Shown here: positions 18,246 through 26,847 of the stretch, in pieces
How the letters are laid out: each line of letters starts with the position of its first letter
How positions within the stretch are numbered: position 1 is the stretch's first letter
Assembly: GCA_004561445.1 (NCBI GenBank)
Contig: SFVX01000001.1
Location: forward strand, 62,001-126,000
Source of the DNA: a bacterium
GTDB taxonomy: Bacteria; Patescibacteriota; Saccharimonadia; Saccharimonadales; Saccharimonadaceae
Reading direction: 5' to 3'
Length of the DNA stretch: 64,000 bases
Notes under the pieces: generated by a model
What the model was told of the DNA's origin: nothing
Databases searched by the model: none
What the model saw: only the letters and a program-made list of their open reading frames with translations
Position numbers and translations under genes: made by a program

Positions 18246-18261
18246 CTTACGAAATTTAACC

Positions 18262-18285
18262 CACTCCAATAAGGAGTGTTTTTTT
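18262..18285 (+). terminator. Terminator of tRNA-Gly
   Basis: CACTCC-AATAA-GGAGTG (18262-18278) followed by seven T. Confidence 0.93.
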
Positions 18286-18302
18286 ATTAGGCCATGTAGA
18301 TA

Positions 18303-18336
18303 TAAAAATAGCCCCGGAAGACCGGGGTATTTTTTT
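18303..18336 (-). terminator. Terminator after pilin-like gene (bidirectional shape)
   Basis: CCCCGG-AAGA-CCGGGG (18312-18327), with A-rich left and T-rich right flanks. It ends the minus-strand gene at 18335. Confidence 0.88.
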
Positions 18337-18889
18337 AGGTGTCTAGACAGTGCCAATAGCCTTTTTCAAGATGGCGCATAATAGCAACATTGCTGCGCTT
18401 GCGAGTAATCTCAACTTCCCACTTCTGCGTATTGTTTTGGGATTCCTCACTAATGCATTTTACTCCTGGGACAATGAAGACCGTATCAACCTCGATATTC
18501 TCTGGAACAACCCACATACCAATAGTATTTTTATCTGGCATCTCTGCAACGACGATTTTGTTCGTGACCCCACCCGGATCAAGATCAACTAAGTACTTCG
18601 TGAAGGCCTTTGAGGCCGCATTACCACCAAATGAGTTAGTTGTAGTGTTATCGCCATTATCCGTTGATTCAATTTTATAAGTAGAAGATGGCGGAACGTT
18701 ATTATGATTGTGCTTCATGAAATCACGAACCGCAGCTGCAATGATAGCGGAATCTTGCCTGCGCTGAGTGTCGCGCTGACTTGCATTTAGTGACGGTAAT
18801 GCAATAAATACCATCAAAAAGATAAGACCACCGATTGCAAGCACGAGTACTACCTCGATAATCGTGAATCCTTGTTTGTTTTTTCTCAT
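18335..18889 (-). CDS. Type IV pilin-like protein with prepilin signal
   Basis: The N-terminus MRKNKQGFTIIEVVLVLAIGG is a textbook class III prepilin signal: basic leader, G/F cleavage site followed by TIIE with the conserved Glu at +5, and a hydrophobic helix. The 184-residue protein continues with a polar globular domain (two Cys in the C-terminal half, K-C-I-S-E and Y-W-H-C-L-D). Type IV pili are known in Saccharibacteria and serve adhesion and motility. The prepilin peptidase and assembly genes are not in this window. The leader has GAAGGGG before the ATG. Confidence 0.85.
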   Translation of the reverse strand: MRKNKQGFTIIEVVLVLAIGGLIFLMVFIALPSLNASQRDTQRRQDSAIIAAAVRDFMKHNHNNVPPSSTYKIESTDNGDNTTTNSFGGNAASKAFTKYLVDLDPGGVTNKIVVAEMPDKNTIGMWVVPENIEVDTVFIVPGVKCISEESQNNTQKWEVEITRKRSNVAIMRHLEKGYWHCLDT

Positions 18890-18971
18890 TTATGCCCCTT
18901 CGCTAAAAAGCAGAAAGTTTAATATATTTTAAGTATAGCATAATGTTTATGCTTTTGTCGTTTTATACATC

Positions 18972-18997
18972 AAAAAAACTCCCCCAGATGGGGAGTT
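18972..18997 (-). terminator. Terminator of the DUF308 gene
   Basis: AACTCCCC/GGGGAGTT (18977-18984/18990-18997) with an A-run 18972-18978 that becomes a T-run on the minus strand. Confidence 0.9.
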
Positions 18998-19001
18998 TTA
19001 G

Positions 19002-19661
19002 TTATTTCTTGTCGACGACTTCGGCTTCTTTGGCGGAAAGTTTTTTAGCCGTGGCTTTAGTTTTTCTCGCATCTCGTATGATAAATTCCTTCGCGTTTAT
19101 ACATTCAAGCAGAACTGAGGCGCCGCCCGTAACCATATAGATGCCAATAAAGACGCCAAGCACCGTAAAAGAAACAGCCGGCAAGAAGATAAAGAAAGCA
19201 GCACAAATCAGCGTAATAGTCGCATCAGCAATTAGCCAGCCGAAGTTCGTTGCATTGAAAAAACGAAGCTTCATTGCGAGTGCGAGCTTTTCGATGCCGA
19301 GCAGTACTAGGTCGATCGCAATAATAATCGTAAACATTTTGACGGTAGCTTCGCTAGACATAGTCATCAAGAGATAGCCAACAACGAGATTGAAGATACC
19401 GGAAATGAGCTTGCCTGTAAAGCGGAACAATGCTGGAGTTGTAAAGTATTCGACCAAGCGATAAACACCAAAAGCCACAATCATCATCGCAATTACGAGC
19501 GAGATTGTTGCAGCGAATTTCTCTGGTGCGACAAAACAAAGTGCACCGAGAATAATTAGAATTGTTCCGAGTGCAAAGCCGATCCAACGCAAGCCACGGA
19601 TGTGACTATTCCATGCTTTGACATATTCTTTGGCATAATCGTCGCCGAGTTTAAAAGACAT
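19002..19661 (-). CDS. HdeD/DUF308 family membrane protein
   Basis: This 219-residue protein has six hydrophobic helices in pairs (about residues 20-45, 46-65, 80-100, 105-125, 135-155, 160-185), the arrangement of HdeD/DUF308 proteins, which are linked to acid stress in enterobacteria. The start at 19661 (MSFKLGDDYAKEY) has GGAGGG 8 nt upstream; a longer frame to 19733 would run through the terminator hairpin. The C-terminus is Lys-rich. Before the element integrated, this gene would have followed the tRNA-Cys/tRNA-Leu operon. Confidence 0.8.
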   Translation of the reverse strand: MSFKLGDDYAKEYVKAWNSHIRGLRWIGFALGTILIILGALCFVAPEKFAATISLVIAMMIVAFGVYRLVEYFTTPALFRFTGKLISGIFNLVVGYLLMTMSSEATVKMFTIIIAIDLVLLGIEKLALAMKLRFFNATNFGWLIADATITLICAAFFIFLPAVSFTVLGVFIGIYMVTGGASVLLECINAKEFIIRDARKTKATAKKLSAKEAEVVDKK

Positions 19662-19710
19662 TTTATTGCCCTCCTTTAAATCTATTTTAACATAAGCATT
19701 ATATATAAAC

Positions 19711-19730
19711 AAAAAATGCCCGAAGGCAAA
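19711..19730 (-). terminator. Probable original tRNA-Leu terminator, stranded at the left junction
   Basis: On the minus strand TGCC-TTCG-GGCA is followed by TTTTTT. The stem is only 4 bp but has a stable UUCG loop. It lies 10 bp outside the left core copy, exactly where the 3' flank of tRNA-Leu would be if the element were removed. No host gene reads into it now; it would end leftward transcripts of the restriction-modification operon. Confidence 0.6.
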
Positions 19731-20207
19731 CATAGTTTATTGGTGGGACTATCGGAAATCAACTCGAAGAATTACGAAATAATCCTAAATAAAATCAAAT
19801 ATGCTCCGTCGACCTCTGTTCCGGATAGCCCAGAGCCTACACATCCAGCTACTGCTTATAATATCAAAACTGAGATAAAACAGCAACAAAAACATTTGTC
19901 AAATGAAGAGCTCGAACTAATAGCACAGAAGTATCTTGCTGGGATATCTACATACGACCTCGCGCAAGAATTTGGATGCCACAGATACACAATCAGCAAT
20001 AACCTAAAACGAATGGGGATCGATGTATCCGGTCATGTCGAAGGGCGAAAGTATAAAACCGAAGAAGTTATCCGTTTATATACTGAAGAACGAAAATCCG
20101 TCAAACAAATTGCTCAAATGTTCGGAGTGTGCGATGGGACTATATATAAATGCCTGAAGCGGAATAATATCTCTACTCAGCGGACAAGATGGGATTACGA
20201 GGATTAA
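19716..20207 (+). CDS. Stranded C-terminal helix-turn-helix domain of the serine recombinase
   Basis: In the integrated state this is a 163-residue open frame whose first nine codons come from host DNA. From residue 62 it holds two helix-turn-helix units (LSNEELELIAQKYLAGIST with YDLAQEFGCHRYTISNNLK, and EEVIRLYTEERKSVKQIAQMFG with DGTIYKCLKR), like tails of serine recombinases. The frame through the core TTG GTG GG is identical to that of the recombinase at the right end. In the excised circle the two would fuse as ...SKDF-LVG-LSEINSKN.... Whether the integrated fragment is expressed is unclear: there is no ribosome site at 19716. Confidence 0.75.
   Translation: MPEGKHSLLVGLSEINSKNYEIILNKIKYAPSTSVPDSPEPTHPATAYNIKTEIKQQQKHLSNEELELIAQKYLAGISTYDLAQEFGCHRYTISNNLKRMGIDVSGHVEGRKYKTEEVIRLYTEERKSVKQIAQMFGVCDGTIYKCLKRNNISTQRTRWDYED
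19740..19747. repeat. Left attachment core (TTGGTGGG)
   Basis: 8-bp direct repeat of the tRNA-Leu 3' end. It is in the same reading-frame phase (TTG GTG GG) as the right copy. Confidence 0.75.
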
Positions 20208-20329
20208 CTCGTATAATCCCTCTTACTAGAGATAGTTTCACACTTAGTATTTTCCTGGGCACTGTAATTTACATCTTATAATGGGCTCAACAGGCTAAAA
20301 CTACATTCTAGACTTTTCCAATTATCTAG

Positions 20330-20773
20330 TTACGGATTACTTGCATCCTCACATTCTACAAATATGCAGGGGTTCATAGACGACCTCGACATAGCCGATA
20401 ATTGGGCACCTGAAGATATTACAAGGCATTTGGACATAATATCGCTAGGAGCTTTTTCGATTCTCGTTATTTTAAACCAGCATTTTATTTTTGGAATCAT
20501 ATCTCTATAGTATTCTGGAATATATTGAAAATCAGGAGCTTGTCTTTGCGCTTTTTCGATGTACGCCCAATATCTTTCTGGAGTTCCACTTTTTATAAGC
20601 AGTAGCTTGGGTGTTTCTTCTTTAAAAATCTCCTTCAGAATCTTATCAGATACAGCATTTCCTAATTTCCCATACCATACAAAACCATACTTTTCGATTA
20701 GCTCCTGATGAGCTAATATCGTTCCACATGCAGGAGCAAAGTTCTCCCCGAATCTTAATGAAAGTAATTTCAT
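20330..20773 (-). CDS. Hypothetical protein of the restriction-modification island (possible PUA/EVE-like fold)
   Basis: The product has 147 residues and begins MKLLSLRFGENFAPACG. The spacing of aromatic residues (FVWYGKLGNAV, ERYWAYIEKA, YYRDMIPKIKCWFKITRI) loosely resembles EVE/PUA-like domains that read modified bases and often accompany restriction systems; this is a weak inference. It is the third gene of a leftward operon after a methylase and a nuclease, 11 bp from the nuclease stop, with AAGGGGAT before the ATG. Confidence 0.65.
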   Translation of the reverse strand: MKLLSLRFGENFAPACGTILAHQELIEKYGFVWYGKLGNAVSDKILKEIFKEETPKLLLIKSGTPERYWAYIEKAQRQAPDFQYIPEYYRDMIPKIKCWFKITRIEKAPSDIMSKCLVISSGAQLSAMSRSSMNPCIFVECEDASNP

Positions 20774-20784
20774 TTTTATCCCCT

Positions 20785-21756
20785 TTAATTCTCTTTAAAG
20801 ATGTCATTTAGTAGTAATTCTGCTCCTGCCGTATTTATAAAAAAGTTATTAGGATTCATTTTCAATGCATCTATAACATCTTTACGTTGCTCTACAATCT
20901 TGGGTTGATCACTGTAGAATAAGTCATTCGAATATAATGAATCTAGCAGAACCCCATAATGCACTTTCTCGTTCTGCTCCGAGAATTTAATGAAATATGC
21001 AAATTCAACGGCTTGTTTATTTTGTCCGCCGCCGCTGCCTTTCATCATTTTTAGTTCAAATATATAGTAATGTCCTTTGTGCTTAAAGACTATATCCGGA
21101 ACTTTTCCCTGCTCAATATTTCTAGATTCCATCTTTAGATTTAATGCGGAAAGCATCCTCATGAAACATTTTTTTCCTGTTTTATCTGGAAGAAAATAAT
21201 AGTCGTCATCTGAAACAACTCTAGATTCGTCGTTGAGATTGTAAGAAATATATGGTTTCAATAAGTCCTCAAATTTAATAATTGAAGTTTTGGAATTTCG
21301 TTTGTGGGAATAATTATCGCAAACAACTTGAAGTATAGAATTAGTATAACCATGACTCTTGTATATACCATGTCTCTCTTTACAATATAGGACTAGTATT
21401 TCAAATAAAAAATCATATTTTTCCTTTTTGGGTAAGTCTTCATAAGCTGAATAACTTGCATTATATACCATAAAAAACTGACAGAATGATGAGTAATTAA
21501 TGTTCTCCGTATTGTCGAGAATTTCTTCTATAGCTTTAATTATTTCTTTTATGCTTTCACTCTCTTTATGCTTCCCCATACTTAAAGCGACTTGAAAGGC
21601 CGTAATAAGATCTATGAGTTTTTCGTTATTTTTTGTAAGATTATTTTTCTCTTCAATTCTTGTCGGGATTATAACTTTGTTTTTCGCATAATAGGGGTCA
21701 AAAAGTTTTTCTGGATGATTTTTTGAATAGTCATAGTAGTATTTATTGGTTAACAT
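20785..21756 (-). CDS. Type II restriction endonuclease candidate (PD-(D/E)XK)
   Basis: The 323-residue protein has a C-terminal nuclease signature: VPDIVFKHKGHYYIFELKMM, with the Asp, Glu and Lys of a PD-(D/E)XK site, followed by GSGGGQNKQAVEFAYF. The N-terminal 200 residues are unassigned. I start it at 21756 (MLTNKYYYDYS), overlapping the upstream methylase by 14 bp. The overlap and order (methylase first) support a restriction-modification pair. The specificity cannot be read from sequence. Confidence 0.75.
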   Translation of the reverse strand: MLTNKYYYDYSKNHPEKLFDPYYAKNKVIIPTRIEEKNNLTKNNEKLIDLITAFQVALSMGKHKESESIKEIIKAIEEILDNTENINYSSFCQFFMVYNASYSAYEDLPKKEKYDFLFEILVLYCKERHGIYKSHGYTNSILQVVCDNYSHKRNSKTSIIKFEDLLKPYISYNLNDESRVVSDDDYYFLPDKTGKKCFMRMLSALNLKMESRNIEQGKVPDIVFKHKGHYYIFELKMMKGSGGGQNKQAVEFAYFIKFSEQNEKVHYGVLLDSLYSNDLFYSDQPKIVEQRKDVIDALKMNPNNFFINTAGAELLLNDIFKEN

Positions 21757-22804
21757 TGTTCTTTTCTTCTGTTTCCTTAGTAGGATATAAGTTTGGCTGA
21801 ATATGGCAATCCTTATTTTTTTCGTACATCTCTTCATATGCTCTTTCTATGATTGCTCGGCAAGTTCGAAAGTCTAAACGTCGACGTCGGCGTCCATCTT
21901 TCATGTTCCCCTTGAAAGGACTTAGTATGACATCGCTCGTTTCTTGCCGCATATCTTCCAATATTTTGTTGCACTTTTTAATAAACAATAGTCTCTCATC
22001 TCTGGGGATATCTACATTTATTAACGTAAGAAGCCGTGAAGATACTTTTACTCTATGTTCCCAATCATATTTTATATTTTCCTTCAAGTCAAATTTAATC
22101 ATATTTTTAGGGCTCGTAGTGTCAACACACCTTACAGCCAGCCAACCACCAGGATCATTAAAGGCAATAAAAGATTTAAAATGTGGTTTTAGTCTAAGAC
22201 TTTCGATTTTTCCTAGACTATTGATGAAATTTTTGTTCTTATATACTTTAATCTCGGAAAAATCTTTTGCTATGCCGTCAAAACATGCAACAATAACTGG
22301 AGTCTCTGTATCCTCAAAAGGATTTTCCTCTAAGATAGTTATACTCTCGAGAAGATTTTTTTGAGCGTAATTTGAATTAATAAAAGTTTCTGGTATTATC
22401 GCTACTATATTTTTTTGTGCTAGAATCATTTTATCTAGTGCAATCATATATATATCAGTATAATTAGATGTTTTGAAATATTTACTTAAATCACTAAGTA
22501 TGCCTTTTCTCGCTGCAGAATAATTCGAAATATAAGGTGGATTCGTAATGATGATTGCATCCTCAAGATGTGGAATATCTAATAAGGAGTCATTGTATTG
22601 CCAATCTAGACTATTATCTATATCTAAACCAACCGTCTTTAAAAATCCGCATTTTTCCTTTACGGCTTTTAACAAATCACCGGCTCCAGCAAATGGATCG
22701 TAAGCAATTGATGTGGCAGACTTATTAATAAAATCAACCACTTGGGGTTTTAGCCAGAGTTCATCTCTGGTAAAAAACTGTCCCAATATTCGCTTTTTAT
22801 CCAT
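21743..22804 (-). CDS. N6-adenine DNA methyltransferase
   Basis: This 353-residue enzyme should methylate adenine in the target site of the paired nuclease using S-adenosylmethionine. The start MDKKRILGQFFTRDE contains the GQFFT motif of N6-adenine methylases. YDPFAGAGDLLKAV is motif I and the catalytic motif IV is TNPPYISNYSA. It reads leftward into the overlapping nuclease gene. The AT-rich codon use differs from the adjacent host genes, which fits recent transfer. Confidence 0.9.
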   Translation of the reverse strand: MDKKRILGQFFTRDELWLKPQVVDFINKSATSIAYDPFAGAGDLLKAVKEKCGFLKTVGLDIDNSLDWQYNDSLLDIPHLEDAIIITNPPYISNYSAARKGILSDLSKYFKTSNYTDIYMIALDKMILAQKNIVAIIPETFINSNYAQKNLLESITILEENPFEDTETPVIVACFDGIAKDFSEIKVYKNKNFINSLGKIESLRLKPHFKSFIAFNDPGGWLAVRCVDTTSPKNMIKFDLKENIKYDWEHRVKVSSRLLTLINVDIPRDERLLFIKKCNKILEDMRQETSDVILSPFKGNMKDGRRRRRLDFRTCRAIIERAYEEMYEKNKDCHIQPNLYPTKETEEKNNVNQ

Positions 22805-23011
22805 GCGAATATTATATCAATCTTTTATCTGTTGCGCTATTTTTTGAAGTAATTTATATTAGAGCGTCGAAACCATGGGGGATATGCATTGTACAAAGAA
22901 TACACTCATACGATATGGAAAAAGATAGTGAATAATCCGGAGCGAAATCCATCACCTGTCCGGCGTGTGGAAATCACTTTTTAGATTCCTTTTTGTACAT
23001 ACTAAATCATA

Positions 23012-23088
23012 ATTTCTATGAGAATATTGGTAAAGGCTACTGTGCACCGCAGATGCGGCAAGGCCTTGACCAATATCCCCATAGAAAT
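23012..23088. repeat. 77-nt near-perfect hairpin (possible MITE or structured RNA)
   Basis: Arms 23012-23037 and 23063-23088 match as inverted repeats at 23 of 26 positions. The 25-nt loop holds a small CCGCA/TGCGG hairpin. No neighbouring gene explains it. Confidence 0.7.
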
Positions 23089-23249
23089 ATACAAGTGGTC
23101 AAGCACAAAAATGGCGATTTCCGAGTACCGGAACTCTGATTTCCAAAATTCTGGATTTGAGATTTCGAGCCGCAAGAATATTCAAGATAGCGCTTTGAAG
23201 ATTTTAATCGTACCAGCAAGTGTACATATTTTCCTTCTAAAAAGCATTT

Positions 23250-23291
23250 AAAAAAATCTTCGGAACCGATAGAGATATCAAAGTTCCGAAG
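23250..23291 (-). terminator. Terminator after the helicase relic
   Basis: CTTCGGAAC/GTTCCGAAG (23258-23266/23283-23291), with an A-run at 23250-23256 that gives a T-run on the minus strand. Confidence 0.85.
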
Positions 23292-23307
23292 GTTAAGCTA
23301 TATTATG

Positions 23308-23490
23308 TTAATTTGGAATAAATATAAAAAGATTCGTGTCTGATATGATATATATTTTTTTCATTGCCCTTGTCATCGCGACATAAAAATCTCTTGCGGA
23401 CAACGGAGTCTTCATGTCTATTATTACACAATCAAATTCCAACCCTTTCGAAAGTAGTGTTGGGAATATTCGAAAAAGTAATTTAAGCAA
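23308..23490 (-). pseudogene. C-terminal relic of a UvrD/RecB-type helicase
   Basis: Only about 45 residues of a superfamily 1 helicase remain: SKGLEFDCVIID (motif V type) and DFYVAMTRAMKKIYII (motif VI). The ATPase front half is absent and upstream sequence is unrelated. It keeps its own terminator. It is probably the leftover of a defence helicase replaced or deleted when the methylase modules were exchanged. Confidence 0.7.
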
Positions 23491-23531
23491 GCCTGTTTCT
23501 TAAAATATAATACTGCTAGTCAGCAAACTCA

Positions 23532-23987
23532 TCAATCTTCTTCTAAAACCTGATCTTCTATTTCATTTTTCCAAACAAGCTCATTAATACTCTTTACGCA
23601 TTCGTATGGACTATGGAGAACTTCTTTCGACCAAAAATGAACAGGAGTCCAACCTAAATAAACTAGATTTTTATCGACTCGTCTATCCCTACACATATTC
23701 TCTTCAATTTTTTCGATCCAATATTCCTTGTTTCTTTTTAACTTATTTTTTCTATTTGGCCAATCTTTTCCATGCCAAAATTCACCATCGACAAATATTG
23801 CGATTTTGTATTTTAAAATGCAGATATCTGGAGACCCAGGAAGTTCCTTCCAATTTAGTCTATATCGATAACCACTATGCCACAAACACTTCGCAAGCAT
23901 TGCTTCTGCATATCCTTTTTTCAGCTTAACTTTAGACATTCTTTTTGAAGTCGAAGCGTCTGTGTCATAATGTTTTGGGTGCTTCAT
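23532..23987 (-). CDS. vsr: Very short patch repair endonuclease Vsr
   Basis: Vsr nicks beside T:G mismatches that arise when 5-methylcytosine deaminates, protecting genomes that carry a cytosine methylase. The 151-residue protein has the family line-up: SKVKLKKGYAEAMLAKCLW, GYRYRLNWKELPGSPDI (catalytic Asp in PDI), KIAIFVDGEFWHGKDW (FWHG) and RDRRVDKNLVYLGWTPVHFW. The start overlaps the preceding nuclease stop by 4 bp (ATGA), and the cytosine methylase is two genes upstream in the same operon, the expected partnership. Confidence 0.93.
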   Translation of the reverse strand: MKHPKHYDTDASTSKRMSKVKLKKGYAEAMLAKCLWHSGYRYRLNWKELPGSPDICILKYKIAIFVDGEFWHGKDWPNRKNKLKRNKEYWIEKIEENMCRDRRVDKNLVYLGWTPVHFWSKEVLHSPYECVKSINELVWKNEIEDQVLEED

Positions 23988-25573
23988 GACTCGTCAGCTG
24001 AATGAAGAAATATTTCTTCACAAACAGCTGAACCCTTTATCCAAATAAACTGCGGAATCATTTTTATCCCATTTACACATTCAGTTTTATTCACCATTGA
24101 AGAATCATTAGCTCCTCCTCTAATAAAAACTGTGTTTTGGGCAGATTTAATAAAGTTTGGCGCGGAGCTAATTTCGCCGTTTTTTAAACGAACAAAGGAG
24201 CCATCTCTTAGAGTTTGGATTACATCTACTAGCTTATTATTAATTATTTTATCCCGTGTATCATTCCAAGCAGTTCTTACGGCGGTATTTATAAATTTTT
24301 CCGTAAAGCACAGACGATAAAAGCCCTGAAACACATTCATTGCTAACGGATGTTTGGTTTCTTTGCGTCTTCCAGTTACCTTGTCTCTGTAATATTCTTT
24401 TGCTGGCTCCTTAAAGAGAATGCATAAGAATTCATGATCTGCAAAATATTGATATAACTCAGAATCTTCAAATGTAAATTCTCGCTCGATTCCATCTTCT
24501 TCGGTATAGGTAGTTTGCATCATCTCTTTGAAGTCGATATGATAAAGTTTCATATCTTCAGTTCTACCACCAGACGGAGTAATAGCAATTGACTTGGCTA
24601 TTAAACCAAAACGTTGGAACAATTCAATTTGGTTGAGCTTCTTCGAATTGCCGCCAAACATTTTTACAACGATTTGTTCAGTAATGCCTTTATTTTCCGT
24701 ACCTTTTGACGATAATCTCGGAACATCAAACATATCCGCAAGTTCGCCAATCGTATGACCGAAATATTTTTCTGTTAATTCTTTGCACTTAACGTCGATA
24801 TCTGAAATCGTGGTATATTTACCCGGAAGTTGCTCTAAGTCGTAATTAAAATGTTTTGCGATAATAGAATTAACAGTTGGTTTCTTTAAGCGGAATCTTG
24901 GTGGGAATTTAGGCGCAAGATCTATGTAGCTTAAAAATCTTCTTAACGCTCCATGTCTATCTATATACTCCTGTTTTACGGCTTCTTTCCATTCTTTCGT
25001 TTTTTCTCCTGGATGATGCTCAACGATATTAGAGACTAAATCATGGACATAATACCAATCATGTTTTAACGTTCGAACATCATCCTCATCAAATTTATGG
25101 AACTCATAACCCTTAATAGGAAAGTCTTTATACTCATATGGCGTAACTGCGTTATCTGATAGATAATGATAATATACTATAAGCATATTTTCGAGTTTAT
25201 TCCAGAAATGTGAATCATAAAAAGTCTGCTCTGCGAGATCATATATACCAACTGCCGTAATCGACATCGGTTCTTTGGCTACATAATGACTACCGCCATT
25301 TTCACTAATACGCATTCCTGTAACCTTAAGTTCGGTGTCGACCCTCTTGCCATTATCTATTACGACCAAATCAGCTTCTTGTTTTGTGTCTGGCTCGTAT
25401 CCAAGCACGCATTGCTCAATAACAGCACCTGCGATACCTTTTTGCAGTTTAAAATCCTTGTCGCGTACATGATTAAACATGTCGCGGTCGTCGACCTCTT
25501 CCAACGTCTTATTGAGAATATTATCGAAACGCTGAATCAAATCATTTTTATCATAAATATGCTCAGACACCAT
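23984..25573 (-). CDS. Sau3AI/MutH-family type II restriction endonuclease
   Basis: The 529-residue protein resembles Sau3AI, which cuts GATC with two MutH-like domains. The N-terminal half contains KGIAGAVIEQCVLGYEP and ADLVVIDNGKRVDTELKV, giving the Glu...Asp...Glu-X-Lys catalytic set. A second MutH-like region lies around residues 255-420 (SSKGTENKGITEQIV). It lies between a C5 methylase and Vsr, so the module is restriction, protective methylation and mismatch repair. GATC as target is inferred from family only. I use the ATG at 25573; a GTG at 25579 is in frame. Confidence 0.85.
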   Translation of the reverse strand: MVSEHIYDKNDLIQRFDNILNKTLEEVDDRDMFNHVRDKDFKLQKGIAGAVIEQCVLGYEPDTKQEADLVVIDNGKRVDTELKVTGMRISENGGSHYVAKEPMSITAVGIYDLAEQTFYDSHFWNKLENMLIVYYHYLSDNAVTPYEYKDFPIKGYEFHKFDEDDVRTLKHDWYYVHDLVSNIVEHHPGEKTKEWKEAVKQEYIDRHGALRRFLSYIDLAPKFPPRFRLKKPTVNSIIAKHFNYDLEQLPGKYTTISDIDVKCKELTEKYFGHTIGELADMFDVPRLSSKGTENKGITEQIVVKMFGGNSKKLNQIELFQRFGLIAKSIAITPSGGRTEDMKLYHIDFKEMMQTTYTEEDGIEREFTFEDSELYQYFADHEFLCILFKEPAKEYYRDKVTGRRKETKHPLAMNVFQGFYRLCFTEKFINTAVRTAWNDTRDKIINNKLVDVIQTLRDGSFVRLKNGEISSAPNFIKSAQNTVFIRGGANDSSMVNKTECVNGIKMIPQFIWIKGSAVCEEIFLHSADES

Positions 25574-25593
25574 AATCACCGCCTATCTTTATA

Positions 25594-26817
25594 CTATTTT
25601 GGTTCTTTATCAACAATTTCATCGAGAACCTTGCCCATACGAGTAATCATTGGAACAACTAATGCATTCCCCATGCAAAAGAATCTCATTCTTTGAGGCA
25701 TGCCCGAATTAGTCCAGTCGTCATCGAATCCCTGCAAACGCTCTGCCTCAATAGGAGTGAGTATTCTCAACTTACCATTTCCTGGATCAGCCACAACATG
25801 AGTGCTCCTGTTAAGAGTCGACTCACTCGTAAGCATGGTTCTACCTGGTCTATCCCAAGGATCCGGAAATGCAATCGGCCCTTCTGAAAATACATATTGA
25901 TGTCCATTTGCTGAGGTGCGAGGAATTTTCTTGGCTCCCTTCAAATAAGTCCATTTTGCCATACGAGTCTCATCTTTGATAAAAAAAGAGTCATCAACAT
26001 TTCTCTGTAGAATTTTTCCTAATAAAATAGGTTCTTCCTCTAATTCGTCAACCTTAGTTGTAAATATCTTTCCGCTAGTCATATACCCGGCTGGACCAAA
26101 ATCGAAAACGAATTTGTCTGATGTCTTCACAATATCCGCAATCAACTCGCCTTCACGAATTGTTTCTACGTCTGAGATTGGAAATGCCTTTGCCATCATT
26201 CCAACTTCTTTTAATAATTTTTCAGCAGAAACATCTTTCATGCTCATACCATAACTGGTATCATTTTTGTACGCAAAAATAAAAGTTCTTCGGCGACGCT
26301 GAGCTGCTCCATATGTGGCTGCATTAACAACTCTCCACTCTACTGAATAATCCAATTCGCTTAAGCAGCTAAGAATAACACCAAAATCTCTACCCCGTTG
26401 CTTTGCTGGAGATTTTAATAAACGATCCACATTTTCAAAAATACAAAATGGCGGCTGTTTTGCAATAATAGTGTCTCTAATTTGCCACCATAAAACACCT
26501 TTTTTACCCTCAATACCCTTAGATGAAGCTAATGTATGCGCCACACTATAATCCTGACATGGAAAACCGCCTACAAGAAGGGTGTGGTCTGGGATATCTT
26601 CTTTAATCATACTGGCAATATCTTCACCTGTATGGATTTCTCCTTTTAAATCTTCAGATTCGCCAAAATGTTGCACATAACAATCATGAGCCCATTGTGT
26701 TTTCGCACCTGGTTCCCACTGGGAAAACCAAGTGGTCTTCCAACCTGAATTGAGTCGCTCGAAACCGACTCTAAAACCGCCAACTCCGGCAAATAATTCG
26801 CAAATTGTTTTTTTCAT
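25594..26817 (-). CDS. dcm: DNA (cytosine-5) methyltransferase
   Basis: This enzyme transfers a methyl group to C5 of cytosine, protecting the site cut by the adjacent Sau3AI-like nuclease. The 407-residue protein has all major motifs in order: I ELFAGVGGFRVGF, IV GGFPCQDYS (catalytic Cys), VI FENVDRLLKSP, VIII QRRRRTFIFAY, IX-like RPGRTMLTSE, and X MGNALVVPMI. The start at 26817 is set by AGGAGG 8 nt upstream; a hairpin ends immediately before that ribosome site. Confidence 0.95.
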   Translation of the reverse strand: MKKTICELFAGVGGFRVGFERLNSGWKTTWFSQWEPGAKTQWAHDCYVQHFGESEDLKGEIHTGEDIASMIKEDIPDHTLLVGGFPCQDYSVAHTLASSKGIEGKKGVLWWQIRDTIIAKQPPFCIFENVDRLLKSPAKQRGRDFGVILSCLSELDYSVEWRVVNAATYGAAQRRRRTFIFAYKNDTSYGMSMKDVSAEKLLKEVGMMAKAFPISDVETIREGELIADIVKTSDKFVFDFGPAGYMTSGKIFTTKVDELEEEPILLGKILQRNVDDSFFIKDETRMAKWTYLKGAKKIPRTSANGHQYVFSEGPIAFPDPWDRPGRTMLTSESTLNRSTHVVADPGNGKLRILTPIEAERLQGFDDDWTNSGMPQRMRFFCMGNALVVPMITRMGKVLDEIVDKEPK

Positions 26818-26830
26818 CGTAAGTCCTCCT

Positions 26831-26847
26831 AGACGCATCTTGCGTCT
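26831..26847 (-). promoter_or_regulatory. Hairpin abutting the ribosome site of the C5 methylase
   Basis: AGACGC-N5-GCGTCT is a 6-bp stem directly followed by AGGAGG on the minus strand. Such placement could tune methylase translation; this is an inference. Confidence 0.5.

Larger units (their letters stand above)
22805..23307. other. Non-coding stretch between the two restriction modules
   Basis: No supported gene. It holds the long inverted repeat at 23012-23088 and the terminator at 23250-23291, plus TGTACAAAG/TTTTTGTACA arms around 22889 and 22991-23000. Short open frames over the hairpin lack ribosome sites. Confidence 0.6.

Noticed and set aside
23018..23251. Plus and minus open frames over the 77-nt hairpin
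   Set aside because: No ribosome site; the sequence is mostly the inverted repeat.
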